Source: Exophiala sp. HKRS030
Lineage: Eukaryota; Ascomycota; Eurotiomycetes; Chaetothyriales; Herpotrichiellaceae
Reading direction: 5' to 3'
Length of the DNA stretch: 64,000 nt
NCBI GenBank assembly: GCA_023897205.1
Contig: JAHWDD010000002.1
Coordinates: 1,550,001-1,614,000, forward strand
The translations under genes were made by a program, and so were the position numbers. The notes under the pieces are model-generated. The model searched no databases, had not been told where the DNA came from, and was given only the letters and a program-made list of their open reading frames with translations. The first letter of the stretch is position 1; each line of letters begins with the position of its first letter. Of the stretch, positions 36,719 to 47,120 are shown piece after piece.

Positions 36719-38168
36719 TCTACGAGGGGAGGCCGTCCAGTGATCGGTCACACAATGTCGAAATTGACATGTACGCCGACACGGTGTCGTGGTTATCAGC
36801 ACACCAGGTTTCCCTCATAGAAACAAGATGGCAGAAAGAAAAAAGTTCGACTCAAAGGACTCCCTGACGTACCGGCGCGAGCCGAGCACACAACATTGTT
36901 CAACGTATGACGAGTATGGTAACGACCGTGGTGATGGTTGTACTGCCAGGAAGTGGAAATGAACCGAGTTTGGCCTGTTTTCCCCATACAAGGTACAAGT
37001 TCTGGCGTCGAGCACGGCGGAGGATCATCAAGCGAGTTAATATTTGGGAAGGGCTTTAGGTAAGAAGCAAGGAAAATCAATCATGCTTGGGTCCCTATTT
37101 AGATAGGCGGTTTAATTGTCCAAATCAGTTAAGTTAGATTGCCATTTCTATATTCTAGGCTAAAAAAGCCATCCATTTCCCCGAAGCTTTCATCAAAATG
37201 TGGTCATGAACTTCGTAATCGGTCGTAATAATAATGATTATACGGAGTGAACAGCAACTGTAACTCGGCATCTTCATCGTCGTGCCTCTGGAAGAGTGAC
37301 GGAGAGGTCTGGCCGAAAGATGGGTACCGTTGTTCAAAGCCTCCCAAGAAATTTATTGCGTCGTTTGATTTCAGCCCTCAGAGGTGACTTTTGAAATTCT
37401 GTCTGGATTGCGTTTGCGTTCAGACACAATTCGTCGAGGGCATTGTAGATGTTCGCGGTGTCTCATTTGCCTGTCAACTCGGATATCGGCAGGATGGGAG
37501 ATCTCCTTGGGTCCTTGGAACGTTCATCACGGAGAATTGAATCTCGCTCGTTTTTGAGCAGTGTGCCTTTTGGACTGCATCTGCGCATTTCATACGGGCA
37601 ATTGCATGAGTACGCGTCACTCTCTTTCTCTCATGGGCAGTTGCAGCCCCCGGAAATAGACCCAAAAAATGGATACGCGGGCTGACGTTGGTGGTTACGT
37701 GTACTCTCGTACCGTCCCAGGGATTATAGGCGGCTTTGCAAGATTTGGCGGCACGTCAAACGAGGGCGATCGACAACGCCAATACCCCGTGGAAAGTCTT
37801 CCGTGATAATTGTTGTACGCTTCAGCGGCAATTTTTGGGGAAGCTTCATGCCGAGTAATTGACCGGAGACGAGTGTTCGCCTTCGGACCATTCGATGATG
37901 CTCGTGAGTTTCTTGAGTGGGACACGTTGCAAGCCAAAGTTTCATCCTCATGGTACGGAGTCCCCGAATCACCTCGGTTCCCGGAGCTGAGTCAAATTGT
38001 CTCGACAGACGGTCCCCGTTTTGTGCTGGAAGGGAGTCCGAGGGCTCAAAAACATGGCGTTGTCAGAGAGCCATTGTAGGATTTCGGAGCCATTCAACAC
38101 GCTTTTTTGGAGAGGGAGAAAGGACCGGATTGAAATCAATCGGCCTTTCTGTGGGGTGCAAAGACCTT
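36719..38168. other. Spacer, nothing recognisable
   Basis: 1.45 kb. Partial copies of the TACGGAGT motif at 37241 and 37954. No supported coding sequence. Confidence 0.45.
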
Positions 38169-38575
38169 TCACGCGCTTGAAGCTGCATAGTGAACTTTGG
38201 CACCAGGGAGACCTTTCGCGATGACCTGGTAAGTGGTTGCGGACGGTGTGGTCGAAAGTGATGACGACATGATGGTGGTGCCGGTGTTGGAGCTGGAACC
38301 GTCGCTCGAGTTGCTATTCTTAGCCGCCGCAGCAGTCATCTGCGGCCTCATCGTCGAGGGTTCATTGAAGAAGTCGTCATCGGAAGCTTGTGAGGATGAA
38401 AGACCGGTACTGAAGAATAAATGCATCAGTTGCTTGATCATCTTTTGCACAGAAAAAAAAGAACAAGTCCGCAGCGAGTTGGAAAATAGGTGGGAACCAA
38501 AAGAAGAAGATGGTCTGGTGCAGCGTCTGAGAATGTCAAAACTCACAAGACCATGCCGAGGAGGTATGCGGCCAT
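38169..38575 (-). CDS. Possible small membrane or secreted Ser/Thr-rich protein
   Basis: Two exons, 38575-38547 and 38409-38169, in phase across a 137-nt intron (GTGAGT donor, TTCTTCAG end); 89 aa. The N terminus MAAYLLGMVLFTGLSSS is a short hydrophobic segment that could be a signal peptide or anchor. The rest is Ser/Thr/Asn-rich (SNSSDGSSSNTGTT) and ends with VIAKGLPGAKVHYAASSA. I recognise no family. Support rests only on clean splice signals and a biased, non-random composition, so this may be spurious. Confidence 0.3.
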
Positions 38576-40196
38576 GAGGAACCCAAGGTTATTATACCTT
38601 GGTAGTTACACCTTTTTCGTAGCGTTGGACAGGGAAAAGAGGGACCACTGGGCTGGTGCTGGTGGTGCTGTCGTTGACGTCGACGTCAATGGTAGACGTA
38701 GTCGTAGTCTGATGGTGGAGATGGTTCGAGACGCTGTCGCAATTCGTTTCGTCTTCCTAGCTCGCTGAGGTATGGAGCGGTAACGTCAACGAATTTAGGC
38801 GCAGCAGAAGCTTGGAGACGTCATCAACTGATCAGCGCAACCGAGCACTTATTAGTCGACGGCGTCTCGGTTCGCAAGTAAAAATAAAAAATCACAAGGC
38901 TGGTTGGATGGTGGTGCAGTCGTTCGAGTGCGGGGGTTCGACGATATGCCCAAGTTTTGACTTCTCGTTGCCTGGGCTCGGGGACTCAGTGGCCAGACTC
39001 TCAGGCTCAAGGTTCTATTTTATTTCTTTCCCCACTATCCATAAAGGTGAACAAACCCGACCAAAACAAAAGAGGCTGGAGTACGAAACTGACGATGAAG
39101 AGTGATGGTATGAAACGTTTCGTAGTTTGGAATTTTTGAGGAGGGTGTCGTACGGAGTCCGTTAAGAATATATTCGATCAGCGTACTCGGTTCTGTCCCT
39201 TTTAAAGGGAGGGGTTCAGAAGGAATATGTTAGCAGTAAGGACACCCCGGGGCTTGTGCTCATGTCAGAAAGCCAATCTCTTCCCTTGGCTTGGGAGTTG
39301 TGGGAACTATTGGAAATGTTCAAAGATCCTCCAGGATTTCCATCAACATGGAATTGTGGACACGAGAAAGTCGGGAAGTCGGGAGTTTGAAATAAGGCTG
39401 GCTGAACTATTGAGGTGCTTTATGAATATCACTACCGTAAGCACGCCATTCTGGTCGAGAGGCTCGCAATAAAAGACCGACGGAGAACATCCGTATCACG
39501 CAGACCTCGACAATATTATTATTGTCCCCATTCTGATCACCCTCTGTGACACCAGAACCCAGGGCCCTCCTACGGTACGAAGTATACTCTGAGACAACGT
39601 TTGCAAAAACACACTCCTAAAGGTCTAGACAAGGCGCCCAGCCTCGATAGTACGAGTACAGGCTGTAGGTTTTGACGTCGGAGACAAACAAACTCCATCT
39701 GGAAGACAATAAAGGCGTTATTAGGCGAACCTCCCCCTTCCCCCCCCAGAGCGAATCTGAGCCCCATTTATGATGCAAGCCAACATGCCGTTACGCAGCT
39801 CGTTTGGGCTATGATAGCTACGCCTAGGTAGGCCTAAAGACGCCGGGAAGGCCTTGGCGGTACTTCATACCAAGACTTCTAGGCTACACCACCGCTCTTT
39901 TTCAAAGGTGTAACCACGCCTAGTGAGAACCAAACATGACGCTTAGAGCCTGGGTTTTTAAGTTTCCCGGGCTTGCCCACTTAGTTCTGTTCTATATCAG
40001 GACCTGGAAACTTCCTCCATTCGGCCTCGTTTAAAAGGTACTTTCGGGACGCCCCAGGCGAGTGCCATGTGGCCCGAACAAACAACAATGTCATTTCTCA
40101 CCCAAACTTTTGGATCACGGCCGGTGCAGTTTATTGTGAGGCTCGTTCCAACTTCGACGTCGGATAAATTTGACGATTCATGAACAGCAGCCGCTT
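38576..40196. other. Spacer with short hairpins, no gene
   Basis: 1.6 kb without a supported gene. 39790-39930 is rich in GCCTAGG/GGCCT-type short inverted motifs (for example CGCCTAGGTAGGCC), possibly a decayed repeat. One TACGGAGT copy lies at 39151. Confidence 0.35.
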
Positions 40197-42358
40197 TCAG
40201 ATCTTAACCCACACACCATCCCGAGGTGCCATGGTGATTCCAATACCAAACGTCGTAGCTCCATCCTCCATATCGTATCGAGTCTCCTCACTGGGCCAGT
40301 TGCTCGTGTTGGTCACCTTCGTACGGACTGTTGACTCGGGAGCCTCGGCCGGGCCTAGCCGTTCGAGACTTTGCAATAGTCGCACAACTAAGTAAGACAC
40401 TGTCATCATGGCCATGTTTTCTAAGTTTTTTTTTCCAGCCACTGTCAGCCCATACTTCCAGTTATTCAGTTGGTGGAGTCAGTAAACAGAAGCAACCAAA
40501 AAAAGAAAACTCACTACCCAAACAGACCCGAGGGCCGAGAATGAAGGGAGCAAAAGCACCTTCAAAGTCTCCCGACGCACCATCACTCTCCCATCGCTCG
40601 GGTCGGAAGTCATCCGCATCTTCGCCAAAGATGTCCCGGCGGTGCTGCAGGGCGTAAATGTTGAACCCTATCTTCGTCCCCTCGGGGACCGACAGTGGGC
40701 TCTGACCGTCCTCGCCGCCTCCCTCGGGGAGCACGGTGTCGACGCGGGCGGTCCTCCCGTTCAAGGGCACTACCGGGAAGATTCTCATGGTCTCGTTCAG
40801 GACGTGGCGTAGATAAGTCAAGGCTGAGATGTCGGCCGCACCGGGCACCGTGCCATGTGGGAGACGAGTCTGGATGGCGCCACGAAGCTTGGCGATCACC
40901 CGGGGATGCTTGACCAGTGCGTACACGACCCAGCTGGCAAACGACGCCGTCGTGTCTCTACTCGCCAGGAGCAACGAGAGGAGCTGGTCTCGCATCACCC
41001 CCGTCGGGACAGTCTCCTTGGCGACGAGAGAGTGCATGAATGAAATTGCGCCCTGGGAGCTTGTTGTTACTTGGCCCTCCTCTTCTTCTGATTTTTTGGC
41101 TTGGTTCGAAGCCCCGGACCGCCGCCCCGACATTGCTTCCGTCAGGTATCTACCGACAAACGCCCGACAGGTTCGACACGATCTCCGGAACCGCGGCGAA
41201 TCGCGAAGCCAGTAGAAATTGAGCAGTTGACCTCGTTGGCCCAGCATGTGCAAAGCGTGGCCCAGGGCCGTCGAGAACTCGCCCGCACTCCCTTTGTCCT
41301 GTTCCCCGGACCAGTGCTTCATGTCAAACACCAAAGTGTCGGTCGAGTGACCGAATACCGTCTGCGTCGCGAAATCAGTGCTCAGCTTGAGCAGTAAGTC
41401 TGCAATGTCAATCGCCCGGCCGTGATCGTTCGCCTTCAATCTACCCAGCAATCTTTGCACGTGAACTTCGAGTCGAACAAAGTCCTGCTCGATGCTGCGA
41501 TTGAAATGAGGTCTATCAAATATATCACCTCGTCAGACACATGCACGAAGCCAAAAGAGAGGTACTTGGAAGTGATGTCAAGGAGTTCCTTTCACCTTAG
41601 CATGGCTCGAGACCTCGTCCATTCCCTTCCATCCAGGGAAAGGATCCCGTGTCCAATCAACGGTCGAAAGTTACCTGCACGGTCGGCACCCAGCTCGTAA
41701 TCTATCCCAGTCACTCTTGATCAGCTTGAAAAAACCCCCTTCGCAAACCAGACGAATAAAAGAAAGGAACAAGACATGGTCGTACCTTTGAACCGGTACT
41801 TGCAAATGGTATGGACATTGGCCGGTGACCTAGTCAGCACCACCAATTGCCCATTGACGCGTTGAGTGTAAGTGTGTCCATGTTTCTCGAACTCTTGGAG
41901 CATGAAAGGAGGCAAACGACCAGCCCGATCTGCTTTGATTGTGGGAAGTGCTCTGACAAGTAGGTGAGTACGGATTATAACATTTCAAGAAGTTTGGACG
42001 TTTCCTCTTGCCCACTTCACTTACTTGTCAAGTCCCAACGGTGGCCACCAGGGATTAGATAGGTGCTTTTGTGCCGGTCGGCATCCATGCGCAGCAGCAA
42101 ATGCCGCGAGGTCCTATTTGATTTCAAGGAAATGTTTCAGCAGCAAGCACATCTGCATCATGTGGGATCAAGGCCACAGATGGAACAAGAAATAGCAATT
42201 TGATACCGTGCAGTAGGTAAGAAAAGCTCATCCTCTCGTACCTTGACCCTTTTTCGTCGCCGTGTCCAGAATGTCGCAAGGAGCAAGATCAGACATGGTA
42301 GCGCGGTGTAAACGACTCCCGTTGTGAGATATGATGCCTCGGAAGTGATTTTGTCCAT
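40197..42358 (-). CDS. Cytochrome P450, CYP52-like (fatty-acid/alkane hydroxylase type)
   Basis: Six exons: 42358-42207, 42113-42021, 41952-41786, 41701-41596, 41512-40515 and 40420-40197; 579 aa, all in phase. There is an N-terminal ER anchor (VVYTALPCLILLLATFW) followed by basic residues. Rejoined motifs read LPTIKADRAG and GHGILSLDG, then AMLRPHFNRSIEQDFVRLE. The I-helix is LLASRDTTAS (the usual AGRDTT Gly is Ser), the K-helix ETMR, then FRPERW. The heme loop FILGPRVCLG (Cys about 503) runs into KNMAMMTVSYLVVRLLQ. The AMLRPHFNR and GRDTT-like regions fit the CYP52 clan that omega-hydroxylates fatty acids and alkanes; the actual substrate is unknown. The protein is somewhat long because of a Ser/Glu-rich loop around residue 310. 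Confidence 0.88.
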
Positions 42359-42545
42359 AGCGTATCTTCGGTATCATTTCAGCATTGGCGGGTGACACCC
42401 TTTTTCATCAGGTTATTTTGTATTGATATCACAACTGTCAAACGTAGTCTTTCGTTTTCTCTCGACTTTTCGGCTTGCGCAACGTTTCTTGCTTTTCTCA
42501 ACGACTCTCCGGTGTCACGCAACATTTCCAGAAAAGAATAGCTAT

Positions 42546-42574
42546 TTCTTCTTCTTCTTCTTCTTCTTCTTCTT
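42546..42574. repeat. CTT/TTC trinucleotide microsatellite
   Basis: About nine tandem copies of TTC in the spacer between the P450 and amylase genes. Confidence 0.9.
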
Positions 42575-43015
42575 TCCTCCGAACTCTCTCACCAATCCAG
42601 TTTTGACTAACTTACTTAGCCTGCGAGGCTTAGACGAGGGAAACGCAAAACTGTGACATCAATCGGGTGAATTGGTGGTTTGGAGGGGTGGACGTGGGTT
42701 GTTTCGAGGCGGTGAGATTGTTAGTGATTGGTCCAAACCTCTTGAGCCCCTATGAAAGAAAGCCCTTGGAGAGTCGCGGTCGCATCTTCCAAACGGGGGG
42801 CCGAGGTTCGCTTGGAGCTCTATGAAATTCGAACAGCAGCCACATGTCAATGAATAACGAGCACTCATACGAAGCATTGAACTAGAAAGAGCACGCATTT
42901 CGGTTTTCAAACCTTTGATCAGTAATTGAGAGACAGACATGGCCTTGCCGAGAGTGATAATTCAGTATACATGCAATAACTGTTTCGCTTTAAAACCACC
43001 CCTTTACCTCTCCTC

Positions 43016-44566
43016 TCAAAAACACAATCCACCAGCAAGTTCTCTTGATGCCCAAATCTCTGGGGAGCTCGTGTTGTGTAAAACAGTGAATGATCCATCG
43101 ACGCCTGCCCTTGTGGTGGCTTCACAGCTGATCAGGTCGATCAGTTGAGTTCCCTCGTTGAAAGCGGACCGAGGAAGCTGAAGCCCCGTGCTGTTACTGC
43201 TGCTGTTGTTGTCGTCGTCCAGTTGAGCTTTGCTGACGGCTGTCACGAGTGGTCCACGTTGAAAAGCCAATGTCGTATCTGAAATTGCCAAAACCTGTCC
43301 CAGGTCTTCATCGAAGAGAGACATAATATCACTCGACCTGGCGATATGCTTGATGGCTTGAAGCTTGGCGATCAGCTTATAAAGGGGTGCGTCGGTATTA
43401 TATCCTACACTCCAAAGGGGCGCTCTGTTTTCGGGATCTTTGTCTCCGTGAAGTCGTTGCTCAAATCCGTAGTAGACGATTGGAATCCCAGGGGCGAGTA
43501 TAATGAATGTCAAAGCGTTCATGTCTTGGGCGATGTTGTTGCCTGTCTTGCTCGCAAATCGAGCTTGGTCATGATTATCCAGGAAGTTGCCGAGAACTGT
43601 GGTATCCAAGAACGAGGCTCTTTCGCGATTGATGACATCTTGTAGAGTACTGAATGTGGCATTTCCAGCAAACACTCCGTTGATGGCAAAATATAAAGGG
43701 TAATTGAGGACACTGTCCATCGACCTTTGATATTGTGCAACATATTCGACTTCTCCGTCCAGGACTTCGCCAGTCACAAAGACGTTGACGGCTTCTTGGA
43801 ATCGTTCAAGATGGCGTTGTGGTACGTGTCTTGCAGTGTCAAGTCGAATGCCATCGATGGAGTAGCGCTGGACGAGATCGACCACGCTTCTGACTATTGC
43901 CTCCAAAACATCAGGATTTTCGGTGTTGACATCGGCCAGTAGTGGAGGCTGCGCGTCGACCAACCAGCAGTCTTCCACTGATTTCTGGTTGTTGTAATTG
44001 ATGGGGCTGTTCGGGTGGAAGGCGTCGGGGCTGTTGAACGGCTCGGGAAAGTGCAAATAATCGAGCTGATCCGGAGGTTGATTTATCCCAAGATGATTGA
44101 TAACAACATCCACCATCAAGGCCATGTTTCGGGCGTGTAGTGCATCCGAGAGACTTCGTAGGTCTTCCGCCGTGCCAAAATGGTCGTTGAGTCTGAAAGG
44201 GTCATCTGCCCAATATCCGTGATAACCATAGCCCCAAGTTGTATTCTCTTCAAGATTGTGTACGACTGGACTGATCCAAAGAGCATCGAATCCCATTCCA
44301 GCGATATAGTCCAAGCGGTTCTCAATACCCTTCCAAGTTCCCCCGCAGTGTTCTCTAAGCCCACGTTCGGGAGTCGTCCCATCTGGTAAGGCAAACCTGT
44401 CCGTGACAATCTGATATATGCTTCGTTGGCGCCATTCTGAGGCACGCATCTGTGTACATGATTCTGGTGTAGTAGTTTTGATCGGAAACAGGGGGAAGGC
44501 TATTGCGAGGGGAGCCAGGAAAGAAAGATACCACATCATGGTTGATCTCACAGTTGTTCTTGCCAT
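43016..44566 (-). CDS. Secreted alpha-amylase, GH13
   Basis: 516 aa, single exon. A signal peptide (MARTTVRSTMMWYLSFLAPLAIA) starts at 44566. The frame continues upstream to an ATG at 44857, but that would bury the signal. The GH13 conserved regions are DVVINHLG, GIRLDTARH (nucleophile D243), FVTGEVLDG (acid/base E267) and FLDNHDQARF (D333), as in TAKA-amylase. WGYGYHGYWADD and GIPIVYYGFEQ also match. There is no starch-binding CBM20 after the catalytic barrel and C domain. The enzyme would cut internal alpha-1,4 bonds of starch outside the cell. It is unusual that the gene has no intron, since many Aspergillus amylase genes have several. Sequons include NNS, NST and NTS near the C terminus. 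Confidence 0.93.
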   Translation of the reverse strand: MARTTVRSTMMWYLSFLAPLAIAFPLFPIKTTTPESCTQMRASEWRQRSIYQIVTDRFALPDGTTPERGLREHCGGTWKGIENRLDYIAGMGFDALWISPVVHNLEENTTWGYGYHGYWADDPFRLNDHFGTAEDLRSLSDALHARNMALMVDVVINHLGINQPPDQLDYLHFPEPFNSPDAFHPNSPINYNNQKSVEDCWLVDAQPPLLADVNTENPDVLEAIVRSVVDLVQRYSIDGIRLDTARHVPQRHLERFQEAVNVFVTGEVLDGEVEYVAQYQRSMDSVLNYPLYFAINGVFAGNATFSTLQDVINRERASFLDTTVLGNFLDNHDQARFASKTGNNIAQDMNALTFIILAPGIPIVYYGFEQRLHGDKDPENRAPLWSVGYNTDAPLYKLIAKLQAIKHIARSSDIMSLFDEDLGQVLAISDTTLAFQRGPLVTAVSKAQLDDDNNSSSNSTGLQLPRSAFNEGTQLIDLISCEATTRAGVDGSFTVLHNTSSPEIWASRELAGGLCF

Positions 44567-45297
44567 GTCGTCTATGGAAGTCGGAGGTGGCTTTGCCATC
44601 GATGGGTAGGTCAAGCAAGGTAGGGTTGCTGTGCTGTGAAATGACAACGACACAATCAAGGACTTACGCGGTTGAAAGGGTGGGAGCCTACCGTTGATTT
44701 TTATATGTGCGACAGGATCTTCTCGAGGGTCTATCCTGCGCTTTGGTGTCCACCGAACCAACGAGGGGAGAAGTTTGAGCTCTAATAACTTTGCGGCACT
44801 CCATGAAACTTGTGGCACATGGCGATAAGTTTTTACCCTTGAGCGAGCTTCATACATTAACGATCATGTCTTTGAGCAGCCCTTTAGCTGTTGTTCAGTC
44901 ATCAGTCATCGAGTGCTAGTCCTTCCAAGTGGCTCACGTCGGAGCAACTCGTCCATAAACTCTGGGCTTTCGTTGAACTCGTTCATCGAGCGAAGTGGCG
45001 GGTCACGAATGGATGCATGATTAGAATCAGAGGATGCCAACAAAATGGTATCATCAAGCATAGCTCGAGTCATGCGCAAAGTGGTGAGACACAATACCTG
45101 ATAAATATTCAATAGAAAGGTCGATGTTGGCAGATTTGAGCGCCAAGCCCAGTCAAGATCTCAAATATAAAAGAATCACCAACCTGAAACGCCACAGCGC
45201 CTCGAACTCTGGTCCTTCTCGTGTCCTGTCCGTCTTATATCCTGTCAAACTTGTCATCGTCAACGTTGCCATTATATCGTCATCGCATCGAGGCCTC
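44567..45297. promoter_or_regulatory. Amylase promoter region
   Basis: 730 bp upstream of the amylase start and downstream of the membrane-protein gene. No supported coding sequence. I could not identify a convincing AmyR site by eye. Confidence 0.4.
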
Positions 45298-47120
45298 TCA
45301 TATATGAGGAACCCATTTGCCCCAGTCTACTTGCTGGTATGTCGACACTGGCATCGACCGGAGAGCTACAAATGATTCCACAAGTACATATATGCGACTC
45401 AGGCCGTAGACGGTGGCCACCAAGATGGACGCTGGTATCCTCCACCAAGGGACGATCGAATCTCGATCAACTATCCCTTCCCTCTCTTTCTTGTTGATTC
45501 GATATTCTTGGAAATGGTCCATGCCGAACCACGCCACGCAACAACCAAGCATAACGATTGATGAGATGCGCCAGAGTAACTGTTCGATATTCGTTGGAAG
45601 GGGGATGTTCCAGGCAGCAGCGTGGAGACCTGCGTAGGCGAATGTGATGACCGCCTTGATCACGTCGGTTAGCATAGACTGGAGGAAGGACCAAATACTG
45701 CAACAAAACTCACAATAATAAAAGTCACTCGGTGCTCCATTATCGGGAGACGGTCGTTTCGGATTCTGTTCGGATTGCCGACTTGACCACCCCAATACTT
45801 TCGATATTTGTCGGTGAAGGTGCCGGTAAAGGTAGGTTCCCCATCGTCGATGATGTCGAGCTTGGTATATGGTGCAACAAGTTGTCCACGCTCATTGAGA
45901 ATCTTGCATTCATTCGAAGGATGCTCGGATTGGTATTCCTCCAACAGATTTCGGTGTTTTGCGTCTTTCTGGTCCGTGAAGGTCAGGTCGATATCGTTGA
46001 CAGTATACCCATGTTTCATTGAAAGCAAGACATATGTCTGAACATCATAAGGCTTTCGGTACCAGGCAATGAAACTGCCCATGGTACAAACGACGAAAGA
46101 GAGGGTCGTAATTTCGAGCAGTGTTGTTTCCAACTTCTGGATCGCTCTGGCTATAACCTGGACGGCAAGCCAACCGACTTGCATGATGGCCAGAAATTTA
46201 GCTAGGCTGTCGGATTTGGAGTGGTCGTTGATTTCGAGGGTAGTGATTGTGGGAAGATCTATGTACCCTTTGCGCACAAGATAATTGATGTGTTTCGCAT
46301 TGATGAGGTAAGGTGCTGGGTTTCCCTGCTCCTTGAGCCGGAAGCCACCCATATTGGCAAAGAAAGCTGGCCCTCCATCAGCATAAACCTCAAAGTCACA
46401 TACAAGACTGACCGTGACGCAAGGTCCATCGTTCATCGTCTTCTCTCTCCTCCCTTTCCGCGAAGGTCTCGGAGCGTTGCATCTTTGGTCGGCTCATCTC
46501 TACCATCTGAATTTCGTCGCCATCGATCGCTGGGGGTGAAGGTGGAGTGGCGGTCACGCTGACGACAGGATCGGTGACCGTCTTCACGACGGGCATATCA
46601 CCTCTCTCCATGATCACTTGCGAGTCTTGTTCGGCAAGAATGTCTCTCATTTCGCGCCAGCAAGAACGAGCAAACGACCATTGGCCAGCGGCCAGCATCA
46701 TAACGATTTCCGGTACAATGCAACAGTTACCGACTTGGACATGATTAGTTTTGGTGCAGAGAAGATTGTGCCCGAAAGTGTACTGACCCCATTTGATCCT
46801 TCTCAGCCACAAATCAATGGCACTATCAGTACCAGGTGGTGCAGGAACGTTCAGATGAACAGCAGTCCACACGCAAATGAACACGGTGAACTACGACATG
46901 TTAACGGGACTTCTCGGGCATTAAGTACCTATGCCGTTTGTAGGATGAACGGCTAAACGCCTGCAAAGATACTCACAAGACAAGTCCAGATAATATCCAT
47001 TGTACCCCTAACATTCGGGGACTCCTGCCATCCGACGAATTCTTGTGTGTGGTTGGTTTGCTGGGCATAGCTAGGTGCGAGCAGTAAAGTGCTGCCAAAA
47101 ACAAGATGGAAGACTCTCAT
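45298..47120 (-). CDS. Fungal multi-pass membrane protein of unknown function
   Basis: Four exons: 47120-46977, 46890-46413, 46366-45714 and 45654-45298; 543 aa. There is a signal peptide (MRVFHLVFGSTLLLAPSYAQ), then helices around FTVFICVWTAVHLNV, AIMQVGWLAVQVIAR, ITTLSFVVCTMGSFIAW and further C-terminal helices. Signature segments of this large, uncharacterised ascomycete family are present: WSFARS, RHAFFANMGGF (formed only by splicing the 46-nt intron 46367-46412), SLAKFLAIMQVGWL and the end VDWGKWVPHI. The last intron is taken as 45655-45713 because of its GCTAAC branch and AAG end; a 35-nt alternative ending at 45679 is also in phase. Function is unknown. Confidence 0.78.

Noticed and set aside
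39790..40060. Possible transposon relic with GCCTAGG-like motifs
   Set aside because: No terminal repeats, target duplication or coding remnant could be defined by eye.
44567..44857. N-terminal extension of the amylase frame to an ATG at 44857
   Set aside because: It would place the signal peptide about 97 residues inside the protein; the ATG at 44566 directly starts the signal.
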